A DNA stretch of 14,386 bases from Ichthyophonus hoferi (lineage: Eukaryota > Opisthokonta > Ichthyosporea > Ichthyophonida > Ichthyophonidae), in NCBI GenBank assembly GCA_002751075.1, contig NAOQ01000181.1, positions 1 through 14,386 of the forward strand, in the 5' to 3' direction. This document shows, piece by piece, positions 1 through 8,937 of the stretch. The stretch's first letter is position 1; the number at the start of each line of letters is the position of its first letter. The notes beneath the pieces were generated by a model. It did no database searches. It was given only the letters and a program-made list of their open reading frames with translations, and had not been told where the DNA came from. Both the position numbers and the translations under genes were made by a program.

Positions 1-400
1 ATAATAACAATTTAAAAATAAACATAGTTTTATATATACTTTTTACTCTAAGTATATATTTTTAACACAACCAACATTATTTCTTGTTATGAGATTACTT
101 AAATATTATTAGTTGGTACATATCTTGATAATTCATACTATTTATTATCCAATCCATGGCTCAGTGTAAGTTCAGTATAAAATAATAATAAAGTTGAAGG
201 AGACTAGCAGTTTCATGTACTAAATGAAATGATTTAATTAAGGTAATTTTTAATAATCATTTAGTAATAAGTGGAAAGCAAGTGAATTGGTGGTTTGTGC
301 ATAGACGAACATGCACTGTATTTGTGCTGATGCTTTACTGATTAAAGGATAGTACAACTACCACTAGTGGAAGTAAACTCTTATTTAATTAGTTTTTATC
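1..400. other. AT-rich sequence, no gene seen
   Basis: Mostly poly-A/T-rich and TA-rich DNA. Short open stretches near 260-340 on the minus strand could be an exon, but nothing fixes the frame. Confidence 0.5.
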
Positions 401-411
401 AAGATACTCAC

Positions 412-885
412 TACCTTGAGGTTAATCAGCTGGCAATTTACAAGCATCATAAAATTGCTTTTCAATAAATCTGATTGATATTTTAATTGTCTCTTTTTCT
501 GTTTAAGGCAAAAAAAGACAATTATTGCACAAAATAAAACAAATATTAACATAACTCTGCTTCCATTTTGTATTTTGCACATGGTAATCTGGTACTAAAT
601 TCATTTGTTTGCATATATTCAGGAAATCATAACAACAAACCATTATGTATTTGTAATACAGTAAAATTATTACCCTCTCTCCTCATTAGAAAGCCTGTTT
701 CAATTATTATTCTTGCTGCATTAATAAAGCTGGAAATGTTGTACAAGTTTGAGACTTTCTTTTCTGCAGAATACTCACACAGGTATTCCTTTATCACAAT
801 TTTTCCCTTCAGGCCCAAATACTACATGAAAATTACTCTTAGTAATGTGGGTATAAGTTTCAGTATGTGAATTAGGAGGTTCCAT
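412..885 (-). CDS. Possible exons of a single-pass membrane protein (partial, unassigned)
   Basis: Three exon-like blocks lie in minus-strand order. 885-779 starts at an ATG and encodes a polar stretch containing FHVVFGPEGKNCDKGIP, ending at a strong GTGAGT donor. 729-674 follows a TTTCCAG acceptor across a 49-base intron in matching phase and encodes FINAARIIIETGFLMRRE. 594-412 encodes NGSRVMLIFVLFCAIIVFFC followed at once by LKQKKRQLKYQ, a good transmembrane helix with a basic stop-transfer flank, and ends at GTGAGT. The third block does not join the second in phase, so an exon is missing or one boundary is wrong. No domain is recognised. AT-rich sequence can produce hydrophobic frames by chance. 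Confidence 0.3.
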
Positions 886-1600
886 ACAGAATTACAATAA
901 ACTCTTACTATGCAATAAGGTATCACTTAATATTAATGTAGTTTTACATATTTTAAATGGGTTCATCATTCAATGCATAGCAAATAAGTCACATGCTCAT
1001 TATGCATATGCTTTGTATGAAGCAAGCACTTCATATGTTTGTGCTTTAGATGAGTATGAGTACACTGCCTTTTTGTATTCCCTGGGTAACCTCATATATA
1101 TATATAAGTACACGTGCTCAAAAAACAGAGCTACATTGGATAAGACTTAGTGCAAATACTTCAGTGTTATAATGTGCATTTTGGTATGATACAACTTTCT
1201 ATGCACATGCATATACCAGTGGTATGTATATTTCACTTCTTAATGTATTTACCAGTTAATGAATTGCAGTACATCTACATATACATAAGCTACCTAAAAG
1301 GAGGAAGTAATTACAAAAATCACCTCTGGCTCAACAGCCCAAATGATAACAGTTCATGGAAGTATGAATTGATCAATTGAATTCCTATAGCCACTCTGGT
1401 AACAAATAACAATCATGTCCACACCTGAACCATTTAAATTTAACCAAGATAAACTCGCTGTGCAGACTAACGTTGAAAGATCTTATCTGTAATTTTATTG
1501 TCTTCAAAAAACACTGAGGACTTGCAGTAAACAACCTGGTTCACAGTCAGAAGAATTATTTGTATCAATGTAAAGTAAAGCAGGTGGTTGAAATGGAAGA
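886..1600. other. AT-rich intergenic sequence, nothing recognised
   Basis: It contains a short TA run near 1094-1106 and low-complexity text. The short open frame on the plus strand (1150-1380) has no protein-like features. Confidence 0.5.
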
Positions 1601-2560
1601 TCTAACAGATACCTGAATCCAAAAGGAGCCCTTCAATAGTAGCAAGATATCTTGGTCAGACCTAATCCCATAATTGGGAAAGCAGCTGGCGAAATTAACC
1701 CTTAGCCCCTGACCAGCTCAACCATACTTCTTCAAAAGACTTGGTTAGCTATGAAAGTAACTAAAATTAGTTGCCCCATAAATAGCCAGTAGTGATTTAC
1801 GTAGAGAGCAAGCCATGGTTTTGTAGCAAGGTGGGGGGATATTATTGTATTCACCTTAGTACAACTGGCAACACCTTTGAGCATTCTAATTTACAATTAC
1901 ACAGCTTGCAAGGCAGCACTCCAGCTTACAAATGTATACCAAATCCCAAGACATCACAAAAAGACCCTTTATTACTACCTCTATGTGACATACCTCAAGA
2001 TCAGCTATTCAATTTAAACTATGTAGTAGTAGTGGTGGAATTATCATTACAATCTATCTATAATGAAACTCAATCAAAGGGAGCATTTGACAGATGGTAC
2101 CATCAACTTCAAACCATCCATGCAAACACTCAGATTGCCTGTCAATTGACATCAACCTCATCCAAAAAATTCCTTGGTTTGATATAAATTTCAGAACTTT
2201 GAATGCATCAAACTGCCTCAAACTCATTGGAAACACTGATTGTCCAACAAACATCAAATAACTTAGAACTAAAACTATCAGAAATCCATGTACTTTTTTG
2301 ATGGAATGTCACAAGGAAATCACCTGCCTTTCCCTCAACACATACATCTAGGTACATGGTAGTTTACATCCTCACAAACCCCCAAGGTAATACACACTGC
2401 ATGACTTTGAACTGGCCATCTACTACTGACCATTGTACACCAACACAGCCCTAGTCCATATACTATAGATCCTGTGCAGAGATCATCCCTAGGAATACAA
2501 TAGGCCACATGTCATTCATCCAGTTGGTGGTGGTCATTCATGTCTAACCAGCACCTAGTG
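1600..2560 (-). pseudogene. Coding-like, unassigned, probably decayed region
   Basis: The minus strand has three consecutive protein-like open stretches in different frames. About 2510-2337 is Cys-rich (CIPRDDLCTGSIVYGLGLCW). About 2365-2208 reads YLDVCVEGKAGDFLVTFHQK. About 2230-2054 reads SECLHGWFEVDGTICQMLPL. No splice junctions link them convincingly. A 131-codon open frame also runs on the plus strand (1792-2187), so strand is not certain. The region could be a decayed host gene or an old mobile element. No motif decides this and no function is proposed. Confidence 0.25.
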
Positions 2561-2834
2561 ATAGCATCATATCTTCAGGCCATGGCTTAAGTATATAGGT
2601 ACATAGTTGTATCTTTCCCCTTAAATCATAGTTTGCTATCCTTAGCAGCCTTAAACTATGATGCTATACAGCAGAGACACAATGATAACAAGTACATTAG
2701 TGATGGAAGGCTGTCACCACAGAAAAATAATATCTATATGACATATATGGGCAAACATATGCTTTATATCACTCGTCTACATGTATACAAGTTGCAGGCA
2801 CCAAGCCTTCTCTTGCATACAGATGGTATGTATT

Positions 2835-2840
2835 TTTATT
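2835..2840 (-). promoter_or_regulatory. Poly(A) signal AATAAA of the kinase gene
   Basis: AATAAA reads on the minus strand about 56 bases after the kinase stop codon, a normal distance for a short 3'UTR. The motif is common in AT-rich DNA, so this is position plus consensus only. Confidence 0.45.
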
Positions 2841-2895
2841 ATACATGCAGATATTAAGCCAGTACATTCCATATCATATATGCTGTTGGTGGCCC

Positions 2896-3216
2896 CTAGT
2901 CTAGCCGTGCTCTCTTTCGTTCAAGCCCTGGAAGGGTACAACTGACTTAGAGGCTAAAAAGATTACTCTCTTACCCTATCCAAAACACATGCATATGCCT
3001 GTCAAACTTCATCTATCTAGCAGTGTTTCTTTCCCTTTCCTCCCTCAGGCTCACTACCTAACCTATCAACTATCATCATGTCAGGTACAGATGCTTACCA
3101 GTGCTATTTTCACTGGGTACCCCCGAGTCTCTACGTGAGGCAATGTCTGATTGGCTCCTTATCATGGTAGTGTGGGGGCGCTTGGTACGTTGTCTGGCCA
3201 GCCTTTCCTCAATCTC
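2896..3216 (-). other. Kinase C-terminal tail exons with nuclear-localisation-like end
   Basis: Exon 3216-3099 has a strong acceptor (CCCTTTCCCAG) and donor (GTAAGC). It encodes a charged, Ser/Arg-rich tail: EIEERLARQRTKRPHTTMIR, then SQSDIASRRDSG. The last exon, 2927-2896, follows a CCCTTCCAG acceptor in the right phase. It adds LERKRARLD and the stop, so the protein ends in a classic monopartite nuclear-localisation pattern (K-R-A-R). The tail has several basophilic-kinase-like sites (RSQS, RRDS). Confidence 0.75.
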
Positions 3217-6200
3217 CTGGGAAAGGGTATGATAGTGTGATAATATGCTCTAAGATGGGTGTGAACTGGTAATATAATAGGAAAAACATAGGATATTATG
3301 TAATAATGTGATAGTATGTGAAGAATACAGCAGTAGGAGAATGTGTTCACCATTAGGGGTATGACAGTCTATGGAAGGCCTTTAGTTGTAATAGATAGTC
3401 TATATATGATTAACGCCAAGATAATACACATAGATGTGGACAACCAGGTGATTATGTTATATATGTCATCCAATTAATTATCGATTAGCCATTTATCTAT
3501 ATATATGGTCAAGACCCCCATATTCTCTCCATAGATGATTGGTTACTTTAAAACCACTTGGCCCCAGGAGGGATATGAGGTCTCCTAGCCAGTAGATGGC
3601 CAAGTAAATGGGAAAGCCCCCAGGTGTTGAAATGTAGGGAAACATGTAACATATGACGTGTATGATACTATTCCAAATATGGGCATATACAAGCATGTGT
3701 ATGTCTATATGTGTATGTATAGGTACTGAGTTGTACAACAGGGATTACTTTAAGGGCTGGATGGCAGCAGGCCTGGCTGGCTGTAATGCGATCTTTGGGG
3801 TCAATGCGTAGACAACGGGCTATTAAATCAATCTGATTGTGACTAGGCATAACAACCTTTAATGATTGGAACCAATCACATAAGGCCTGTTGGATCTCAA
3901 GGCGGCCCTGTATGTAACATGCAGAGTCAGTTCACATACCCCCAATTACCAAGCACTTCATTGATTGGTAGGATAGAGGTGACTTTGTACATAATGGTCC
4001 GATAAACAACCATGCCATGCCATATTATGATATATCAATAGCGTCCATTAAAAAGATGATAAAGTGGGATCAGTATTTCCGCCAATCATAGGCAAGAGTG
4101 CAACAAATAATAATGATCAGATAATGATATGCACATCCATGCTCACTTTCTGGTTCACATGCTCAACATCAATAGGGTCTTCATCAGTGTTGCTCCTGGG
4201 TATGTGTCGGTTCCAGAAGTCTGTATACAGATGGGTGTATAACGTAATGAATGGAGGACACACATATATAGGTAGTGTGCATTGGTATATTAAGGCATGC
4301 TTCTCACAGGCCTAAGTGTGGGTGGGGTGGTATGTATCTGTGTATGTAGGTATGTATGAACCTGTGCATGCATGTATGTGGTGGGTAGGTAGGTAGAAAG
4401 GGATTAAAATAACCTGGTTAGGGCTAGAAGGTAATCTTGATACATTGTAATTTGGGATGGTACCCTGGGTGTGATAAAAGGGCACATGCAACCCTTCCCA
4501 TGTTGAGAGGGCTCATACTAATTATTTGCCCATTCCTGCTCATGTACATAATTAATTGATGCGTGATGGCGCAGAGGGCACCCAATATTTCTTTTTAGAT
4601 AATTAATCATTAAAAAATCCCAACTACATTTTAGGAATACTAAACTATTTGCTTTGAGCATGACTGGATAAGCCATTGATGAGCTTGCTATGTATGAGCA
4701 CTCATTGGTCTAAACTCTTTGATAGGTAAAGATAAGCACAGTGATTTGGCGCACTACTGCATGGCTAGAAGGAGAGGATGGGAAAGGACAGTAATGAAAG
4801 AGAGAAATAGAGGTGGTGGATGCCATGATGTTGGCTATGTGTGGGAGGGGGAGGGAAGGGTTCTTACGAAAGAACTTAACTCTCCATTGGAAGGGTATGC
4901 GGGCCCACATGGCCTCTGAGGGTGCACCACACAGACGTACAATGGCCGCTAATTGGTCGTACTCACACCAGGAAGTGGTGGGCGTAATTGGTCCAAATAG
5001 TTGATGGCCCCTGGAGAGTATTGTGGCCAGTAAGAGACCAAAGCTCCACATATCCATCTGACGGTCTAGGACCATGCCTTGGGAAAGGAGTGGAGATAGA
5101 GGTTGCATTAATATTAACATGACGTTTAGCAAAGACAATATTAGTTATATTGTATTATACTCTTTCAGTTTCTATTATTACATTCTTTGAAAACTTAGGA
5201 AGGTATGCCTTATAATTTATTAGTATTGAACAATTTTATATTCAATTTCAGTGGGTTTAGTACTATGCATGGTTATGTTTTGGAACAAGAACTGGCATAG
5301 AGTGAAAGAATATAGGAATGGAATATAGAGATAAAGAGCGGGTCTATGCATATAGGGTCATCATAGCCCCCTATGTTCTTTTACATCACTTTAGAGCTAC
5401 CACATCCCTAATAAATAACAACCAACGGTGGGGTAGCTACCATCACTAATCATTGGCAAACCAACAGCATTACAGTTTAAAATTAAAAATCATATATGAT
5501 TGGCATACACCAACTCACCCAAAATGATTTCGGGCGCTCTAAGGTGAAGGCATTGGAACCCATTGATTCGTTGTTTTACACGACCTGCAAATTAGTAGCC
5601 AATAAGATTAAATGTATATTATAGAACGAATGATATATCATGCGTGACCCGACTACTTACTGGCTAAAAAGAGATAAAAGGTCCAAGCCATTAATCACTT
5701 ACTAGATAATGGAATGAGGTGGGTCTCTAACTCCTGGGCCGACATGATTGGATCATCCATTTTAATCCCTCGGTAGGCGCAATTACACTCCCCCACTACC
5801 CCATCACGTGTTAGTCTGACACCATTTATAGGCATCTCAAGGATATATATGGTATGTACATGCGCAATACCATATATAGACTAATAATACATATAGTCTG
5901 GACTGCATGTAGCCATGCATATCCAATAGAAGATAGGACAACAAACCAGAGCTTCTTACAAATTTCCTGATCGGTGCTGGCTGCACCTCCATCCATCAGT
6001 ACCCAATGGGAAGCGTGATTAGGATCTATGCATAAGCCAATGTTATCTGTCTTAAGATCTATAAATACGTTATTGTGGCTGTGGATAAACTTCAGTGCTT
6101 GGCACACGTCCAGGGCTGCCCTGAGTGGAAGAGGAGAGAGTGAGAGAAGGATAACCATGAAGAGGGAGGTAGTAAGATAGGGATAAGATATAGTATAGTA

Positions 6201-8173
6201 AGACAAGATAGAAGGAGGGATATGGGGGCTGTGAAGTGAGATCAAAACAAACCAATAGAAATATATTGTAATCGACATATTGGTCTATAGAATAGTGCGG
6301 GAAACTTTACCTATCTATAATTGGTTCATGGGGCTCTGAGTGGAGGTAAGTGTGGAGAGTGGGCCCTAATAGCTCTAAAACTAGGCACTGGTGTCCGTTG
6401 GTCTGCACCAATCCTGGATCGCGTAAATGCACAATATGATGGGCAGCCTGTAAGGATCTAGTGAATAGATGATATAGATACATATACATATTACCATACT
6501 AACATATATACATACTATCATACATGTTATCATACATACACATAGATAAATATGGCGTGCATAACATCTTATAAGGTAACTACAGCTTCATCATTGAGAA
6601 CCAACTAGCAGGCTATTGGTCAAAAATGAAGACCATAAGATATGAGAAGGGGACAAAGAGAAAGACACGTGGGCCACTGGTTGTTGTGGGTTTATCTACT
6701 TGGAGGTATATATATATGCCTCTACATATAACACAAAGGACCAATGACTGCCCTATAGGACCCTACCTCCTTTCTCTGATATTTATCCATGACCCTTAGC
6801 CAATGGTGTTCACCCAATAATCCATAATCTTTCTGGCCTTTGGGCTTTCTCCGCCCTGACTTCAAGGCTACGTCAGACCGCGTCTTGTGATCGTATGCCT
6901 GGATATGATTGGTGAATATGTAAGAACGTGACGTTGCATCGAGACAGTAATACTGCTTGGGATAAAATGGCAATAGAGAATATATGACCCCTACGGATAA
7001 TATATAAGGAGAAAAGCCCTAAGTAAAATAGAGTAAAGTAGGTGGCCAATAGATGACCACAGTTAAAACAGGTGTGAATGATTGGTCTATCCTTACCAGG
7101 AATATGCGACCAGCAACTCCTTGGCCAATACAGTCATCGATCTCATAGCGGCGATCTACCATGCATCCCATGGGAGCCGATAGCCAGCCGTCCGAATCAG
7201 TGTCTGTAGGGGAGGAAGGTCAATAAAAGGAGTGACTAGGAGCCAATAGAATGTCAGAGCCATCCAATACAATTTAATAGAAAGGAAGAGTCAATTAGGA
7301 AAGAGAGGTAACTACAGGAGAGGGCATGCACGCTGATTAGCAGTCTAGGAGGGCCAGTGCTCACCTACATGGACCTGCCCCTTGACGTCATGGTCGGATA
7401 GGTCACGTGACTCTAGAGGGTCATGGGGGATTAGGAATAGAGATGTATGATTGGTACAACCATGGTAATAAATAGGATGTTGACTTACATGCATCATTAT
7501 CAAAATGGTGCATGTATGCAACCATAGGACCCTACAAGGGTGTGTATGTACAAGTCTATTGATACTCATCTCTCTACCCAAGGCTAAAGGCCTATTGGAC
7601 TATAAGCCACTAATAATGCTATGCCCAACCAATCAAATCATACCTGTGATGATGACGTTGTTCTCTGCTGCCTGTCGTTTGGCCTGTTCACCATGTCAGA
7701 AAGTTTTATTTTCCCCCCTCTCAAGAGTATTGTTCATTGGGTAGAATCTTGTGTACATATACCCCCACACTCTACAGACTGTCTAAAATTGTATAAAAGA
7801 AGAAATAGAAGATGCAGAAGGGGGCATGTCTACTTGCATGTCACGAGAGGTAAGCATGTATTGTTACATATCTATTATAAATGTTCACATACTAAATGTG
7901 TTCAAGAAACATGTGTATGTGGCTATCGCATAAAAGGTGGGCCTTTAGATCATTCTGCCATGACTTCACCCTACCTCCTTCTACATAAAAGGACAGGAGA
8001 GGGGTAAGGATATAACAGCTCATGAAGGGACCAATAAGAGGGGTCGAACTCGAAGATATCATGAAATATAATGAGATATCATGCAATATAAGAAGACTAC
8101 ATACCGACAGGGCGGTTATAGCAAGGGACCCAAGCACAACGGCAGGTAGACCAACCGCTGATAACCACTCCAT
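2896..8173 (-). CDS. Spliced CMGC-like protein kinase with N-terminal membrane anchor, atypical HRD and DFG motifs and basic C-tail (481 aa, 14 exons)
   Basis: Exons in transcript order: 8173-8105, 7683-7644, 7412-7365, 7203-7097, 6898-6767, 6447-6311, 6120-5960, 5795-5703, 5584-5519, 5077-4868, 4220-4147, 3907-3749, 3216-3099, 2927-2896. Every junction has GT/AG borders and compatible phase. Order in the protein: hydrophobic anchor (about 6-23), acidic linker (37-60), glycine loop GQGVAG (79-84), VALK with Lys101, helix-C Glu probably 118, hinge LVLELLGPTL (154-163), catalytic loop FIDLKTDNI (197-205), DGG (221-223), RAPEIILG (278-285), DMWSFG (293-298), EYDQLAAIVRLCG as in CMGC kinases, DPKDR (415-419), and tail ERKRARLD (474-481). 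By family it should transfer phosphate from ATP to Ser/Thr. HRD is F-I-D and DFG is D-G-G, so activity is uncertain. The CMGC assignment rests on the LLGPTL hinge, the AYDHKT strand and the YDQLA segment; I cannot name the subfamily or an orthologue. Nothing seen in the sequence shows how it is regulated. Confidence 0.85.
3749..5077 (-). other. Kinase C-lobe exons
   Basis: Exon 5077-4868 carries subdomain IX (DRQMDMWSFGLLLATIL) and the CMGC-type stretch EYDQLAAIVRLCGAPSEAMW. The small exon 4220-4147 (FWNRHIPRSNTDEDP...VNQK) was found because phase 1 at 4868 could not join phase 0 at 3907; it fits exactly, from phase 1 to phase 0, with acceptor TATACAG and donor GTGAGC. Exon 3907-3749 ends the domain with DLIARCLRIDPKDRITASQA and CCHPALK, which matches subdomain XI. 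Its donor GTAATC at 3748-3743 is the weakest in the gene. Confidence 0.8.
4321..4399. repeat. Imperfect GTAT/GTAG simple repeat in a kinase intron
   Basis: GTATGTAT, GCATGCATGTATGTG and GGTAGGTAGGTAG runs lie within the intron between exons 5077-4868 and 4220-4147. Ordinary low-complexity DNA. Confidence 0.75.
5519..5795 (-). other. Kinase activation-segment exons, ending in APE
   Basis: Exons 5795-5703 and 5584-5519 run from GECNCAYRGIKMDDP to RINGFQCLHLRAPEIIL. From DGG to APE there are about 60 residues, roughly twice the usual length. The 5' edge of the first exon is the weakest junction in the model. The acceptor GGGGTAG at 5799-5796 is the only one in phase with the preceding donor. 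The same frame stays open and protein-like for a further 33 codons upstream, with other AG sites that do not match phase. The second exon is well bounded (TTTGCAG acceptor, GTGAGT donor). Confidence 0.7.
5960..6447 (-). other. Kinase hinge and catalytic-loop exons
   Basis: Exon 6447-6311 encodes AHHIVHLRDPGLV and the hinge LVLELLGPTL. Exon 6120-5960 encodes the helix-E to DFG block: CQALKFIHSHNNVFIDLKTD, then NIGLC, then VLMDGGAAS. The catalytic Asp199, Lys201, Asn204 and metal-binding Asp221 are present. The His and Arg of HRD are Phe197 and Ile198, and the Phe of DFG is Gly222. The donor at 5959-5954 (GTAAGA) is the only strong one after DGG and leaves phase 1. Confidence 0.85.
6471..6560. 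repeat. ATAC-rich low-complexity tract in a kinase intron
   Basis: Repeated CATAC, ATACATA and TATCATAC words lie just upstream, in transcript order, of the exon starting at 6447. Confidence 0.6.
6767..7203 (-). other. Kinase N-lobe exons: glycine loop and VALK lysine
   Basis: Exons 7203-7097 and 6898-6767 meet in phase 0 to give IGQGVAGRIFL followed by AYDHKTRSDVALK, the usual beta1-beta2-beta3 layout of a kinase N-lobe. Open frame continues upstream of 6898, towards 6973. I placed the acceptor at 6899-6901 (CACCAATCATATCCAG) because that join gives the canonical spacing between glycine loop and lysine. An earlier acceptor near 6948 would insert about 17 residues between beta1 and beta2. 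The second exon ends after QRKE, and helix C (LLGEHHWLRVM) lies inside it. Confidence 0.8.
7365..8173 (-). other. N-terminal signal-anchor and linker exons of the kinase
   Basis: Exons 8173-8105, 7683-7644 and 7412-7365 encode residues 1-53. The start ATG lies in a good context (GCCAACATGG). The first 23 residues are one hydrophobic stretch, GLPAVVLGSLAITALS, preceded by a single Glu and followed at once by AKRQ. By the positive-inside rule this predicts an N-out, C-in anchor that leaves the kinase in the cytosol, on the ER or the outer mitochondrial membrane. A cleaved signal peptide is the alternative and would put the kinase in the secretory lumen. The linker is polar and acidic (SRDLSDHDVK, then TDSDGW). 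A good acceptor (CCACCTCCAG) lies six bases before the ATG, so an upstream exon, coding or 5'UTR, is possible. Confidence 0.7.
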
Positions 8174-8305
8174 GTTGGCCTGGAGGTGGGATATAAGGGG
8201 TGGCCCAAGTCAGTATGGTTATTGTTCTTCCTATATATAGCATGACTCCAGGAGGCCACCCCATATCTCTTATAGGCTTCACCATTTAAAGAGCCTTTTC
8301 TATCT

Positions 8306-8647
8306 TTAAACATAAACCCCAGGCATAGACTCAAGAGCAGACCTTATATATATTAAACACTCTACTCGCCCTTTGAAAACATGCCTACCCAGTCCGTTAT
8401 ACACCCCCACGACTACCTGAAAAAGTAAAAAGAGCATAAAGACACATGCAGAAAACCTCTAAATACTTAAAGCAAAATATTTATCTCTCTTTACCAACAA
8501 AATAATAAAAGTCAGTCTACACCATAATGCCCCAAAATGCCTAGCAACAAGCACTAGAGAGCCCACATAAAAGACGGGGGAGGGTAGGTGAAAGAAGCAT
8601 ACCTGTACTAAGGTGCAGATAATGAAGGAGGTGATATTGATAGCCAC
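8306..8647 (-). other. Two possible exons upstream of the kinase (hydrophobic, unassigned)
   Basis: Candidate exon A ends at 8603 with a strong donor (ACAG|GTATGC) and encodes AINITSFIICTLVQ, a hydrophobic stretch. Its 5' edge near 8647 would be an acceptor (TATAG or ATACAG), since no ATG is present. Candidate exon B starts at 8416 after an excellent polypyrimidine acceptor (TTTTTACTTTTTCAG) and encodes VVVGVYNGLGRHVFKGR. It may end at 8366 (donor GTAGAG, phase 0) or read on to a stop at 8306. A and B join in phase 0. B from 8366 also joins in phase 0 to an acceptor at 8182-8180, just before the kinase ATG. They could therefore extend the kinase with a second hydrophobic segment, or belong to a separate small gene. 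No family is recognised. Confidence 0.3.
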
Positions 8648-8889
8648 TGTATACTATATGCACAAAGAACTAAGTGTCCGCAAGGGCCTCTCAGGCTAGC
8701 ATGGGTTGTGGGTGTGTTGTATACTATATTGTAGACTATGATGTAAAGATACAAAGAGGATCGGTGGTTAGAATACTATACTATATTAAAGCGTGCTACC
8801 ACGAAGCTATGTCTTGGTATATCATAACCTATACTATTAACCATAAAGTCCAGCTGCAGGTATAACTACCACATTTTGATATAATATGT

Positions 8890-8892
8890 AAG

Positions 8893-8935
<43 letters not shown>

Positions 8936-8937
8936 TT
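8890..8937. repeat. (TA)n microsatellite
   Basis: A nearly pure TA tract, broken once by TACA and flanked by AAGTATA and TATACTT, so the whole tract is self-complementary and could extrude as a hairpin. Confidence 0.9.

Noticed and set aside
568-870. 100-codon plus-strand open frame
   Set aside because: It is antisense to the phase-matched minus-strand exon candidates and shows no domain. Neither strand is certain, but the minus strand has the better splice signals.
3547-3584. Possible cassette exon between the kinase exons 3907-3749 and 3216-3099
   Set aside because: It has an acceptor (GGCTAG) and a donor (AAA|GTAACC), but its 38 bases do not fit the phase-0 to phase-0 join. Including it shifts the tail out of frame, while skipping it gives a clean basic tail and NLS.
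3668-3748. Read-through of the kinase past 3749 into VIPVVQLSTYTYTY...
   Set aside because: The frame runs into low-complexity TATG-repeat sequence, and a donor at 3748 restores a good C-terminal exon.
4719-5004. Plus-strand open frames antisense to the kinase C-lobe exon
   Set aside because: They are complements of a strongly supported exon and carry no recognisable domain.
7505-8007. Overlapping plus-strand open frames of 79 and 128 codons
   Set aside because: They lie antisense across a kinase exon and its introns, with no protein-like features. They are shadows.
8674-8865. Plus-strand frame ending in a CAG|GTATAA donor, possible exon
   Set aside because: It reads fairly well (VKIQRGSVVRILYYIKACYH), but the start is not ATG, the acceptor is only guessed and no partner exon was found. 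The minus strand is equally open here.
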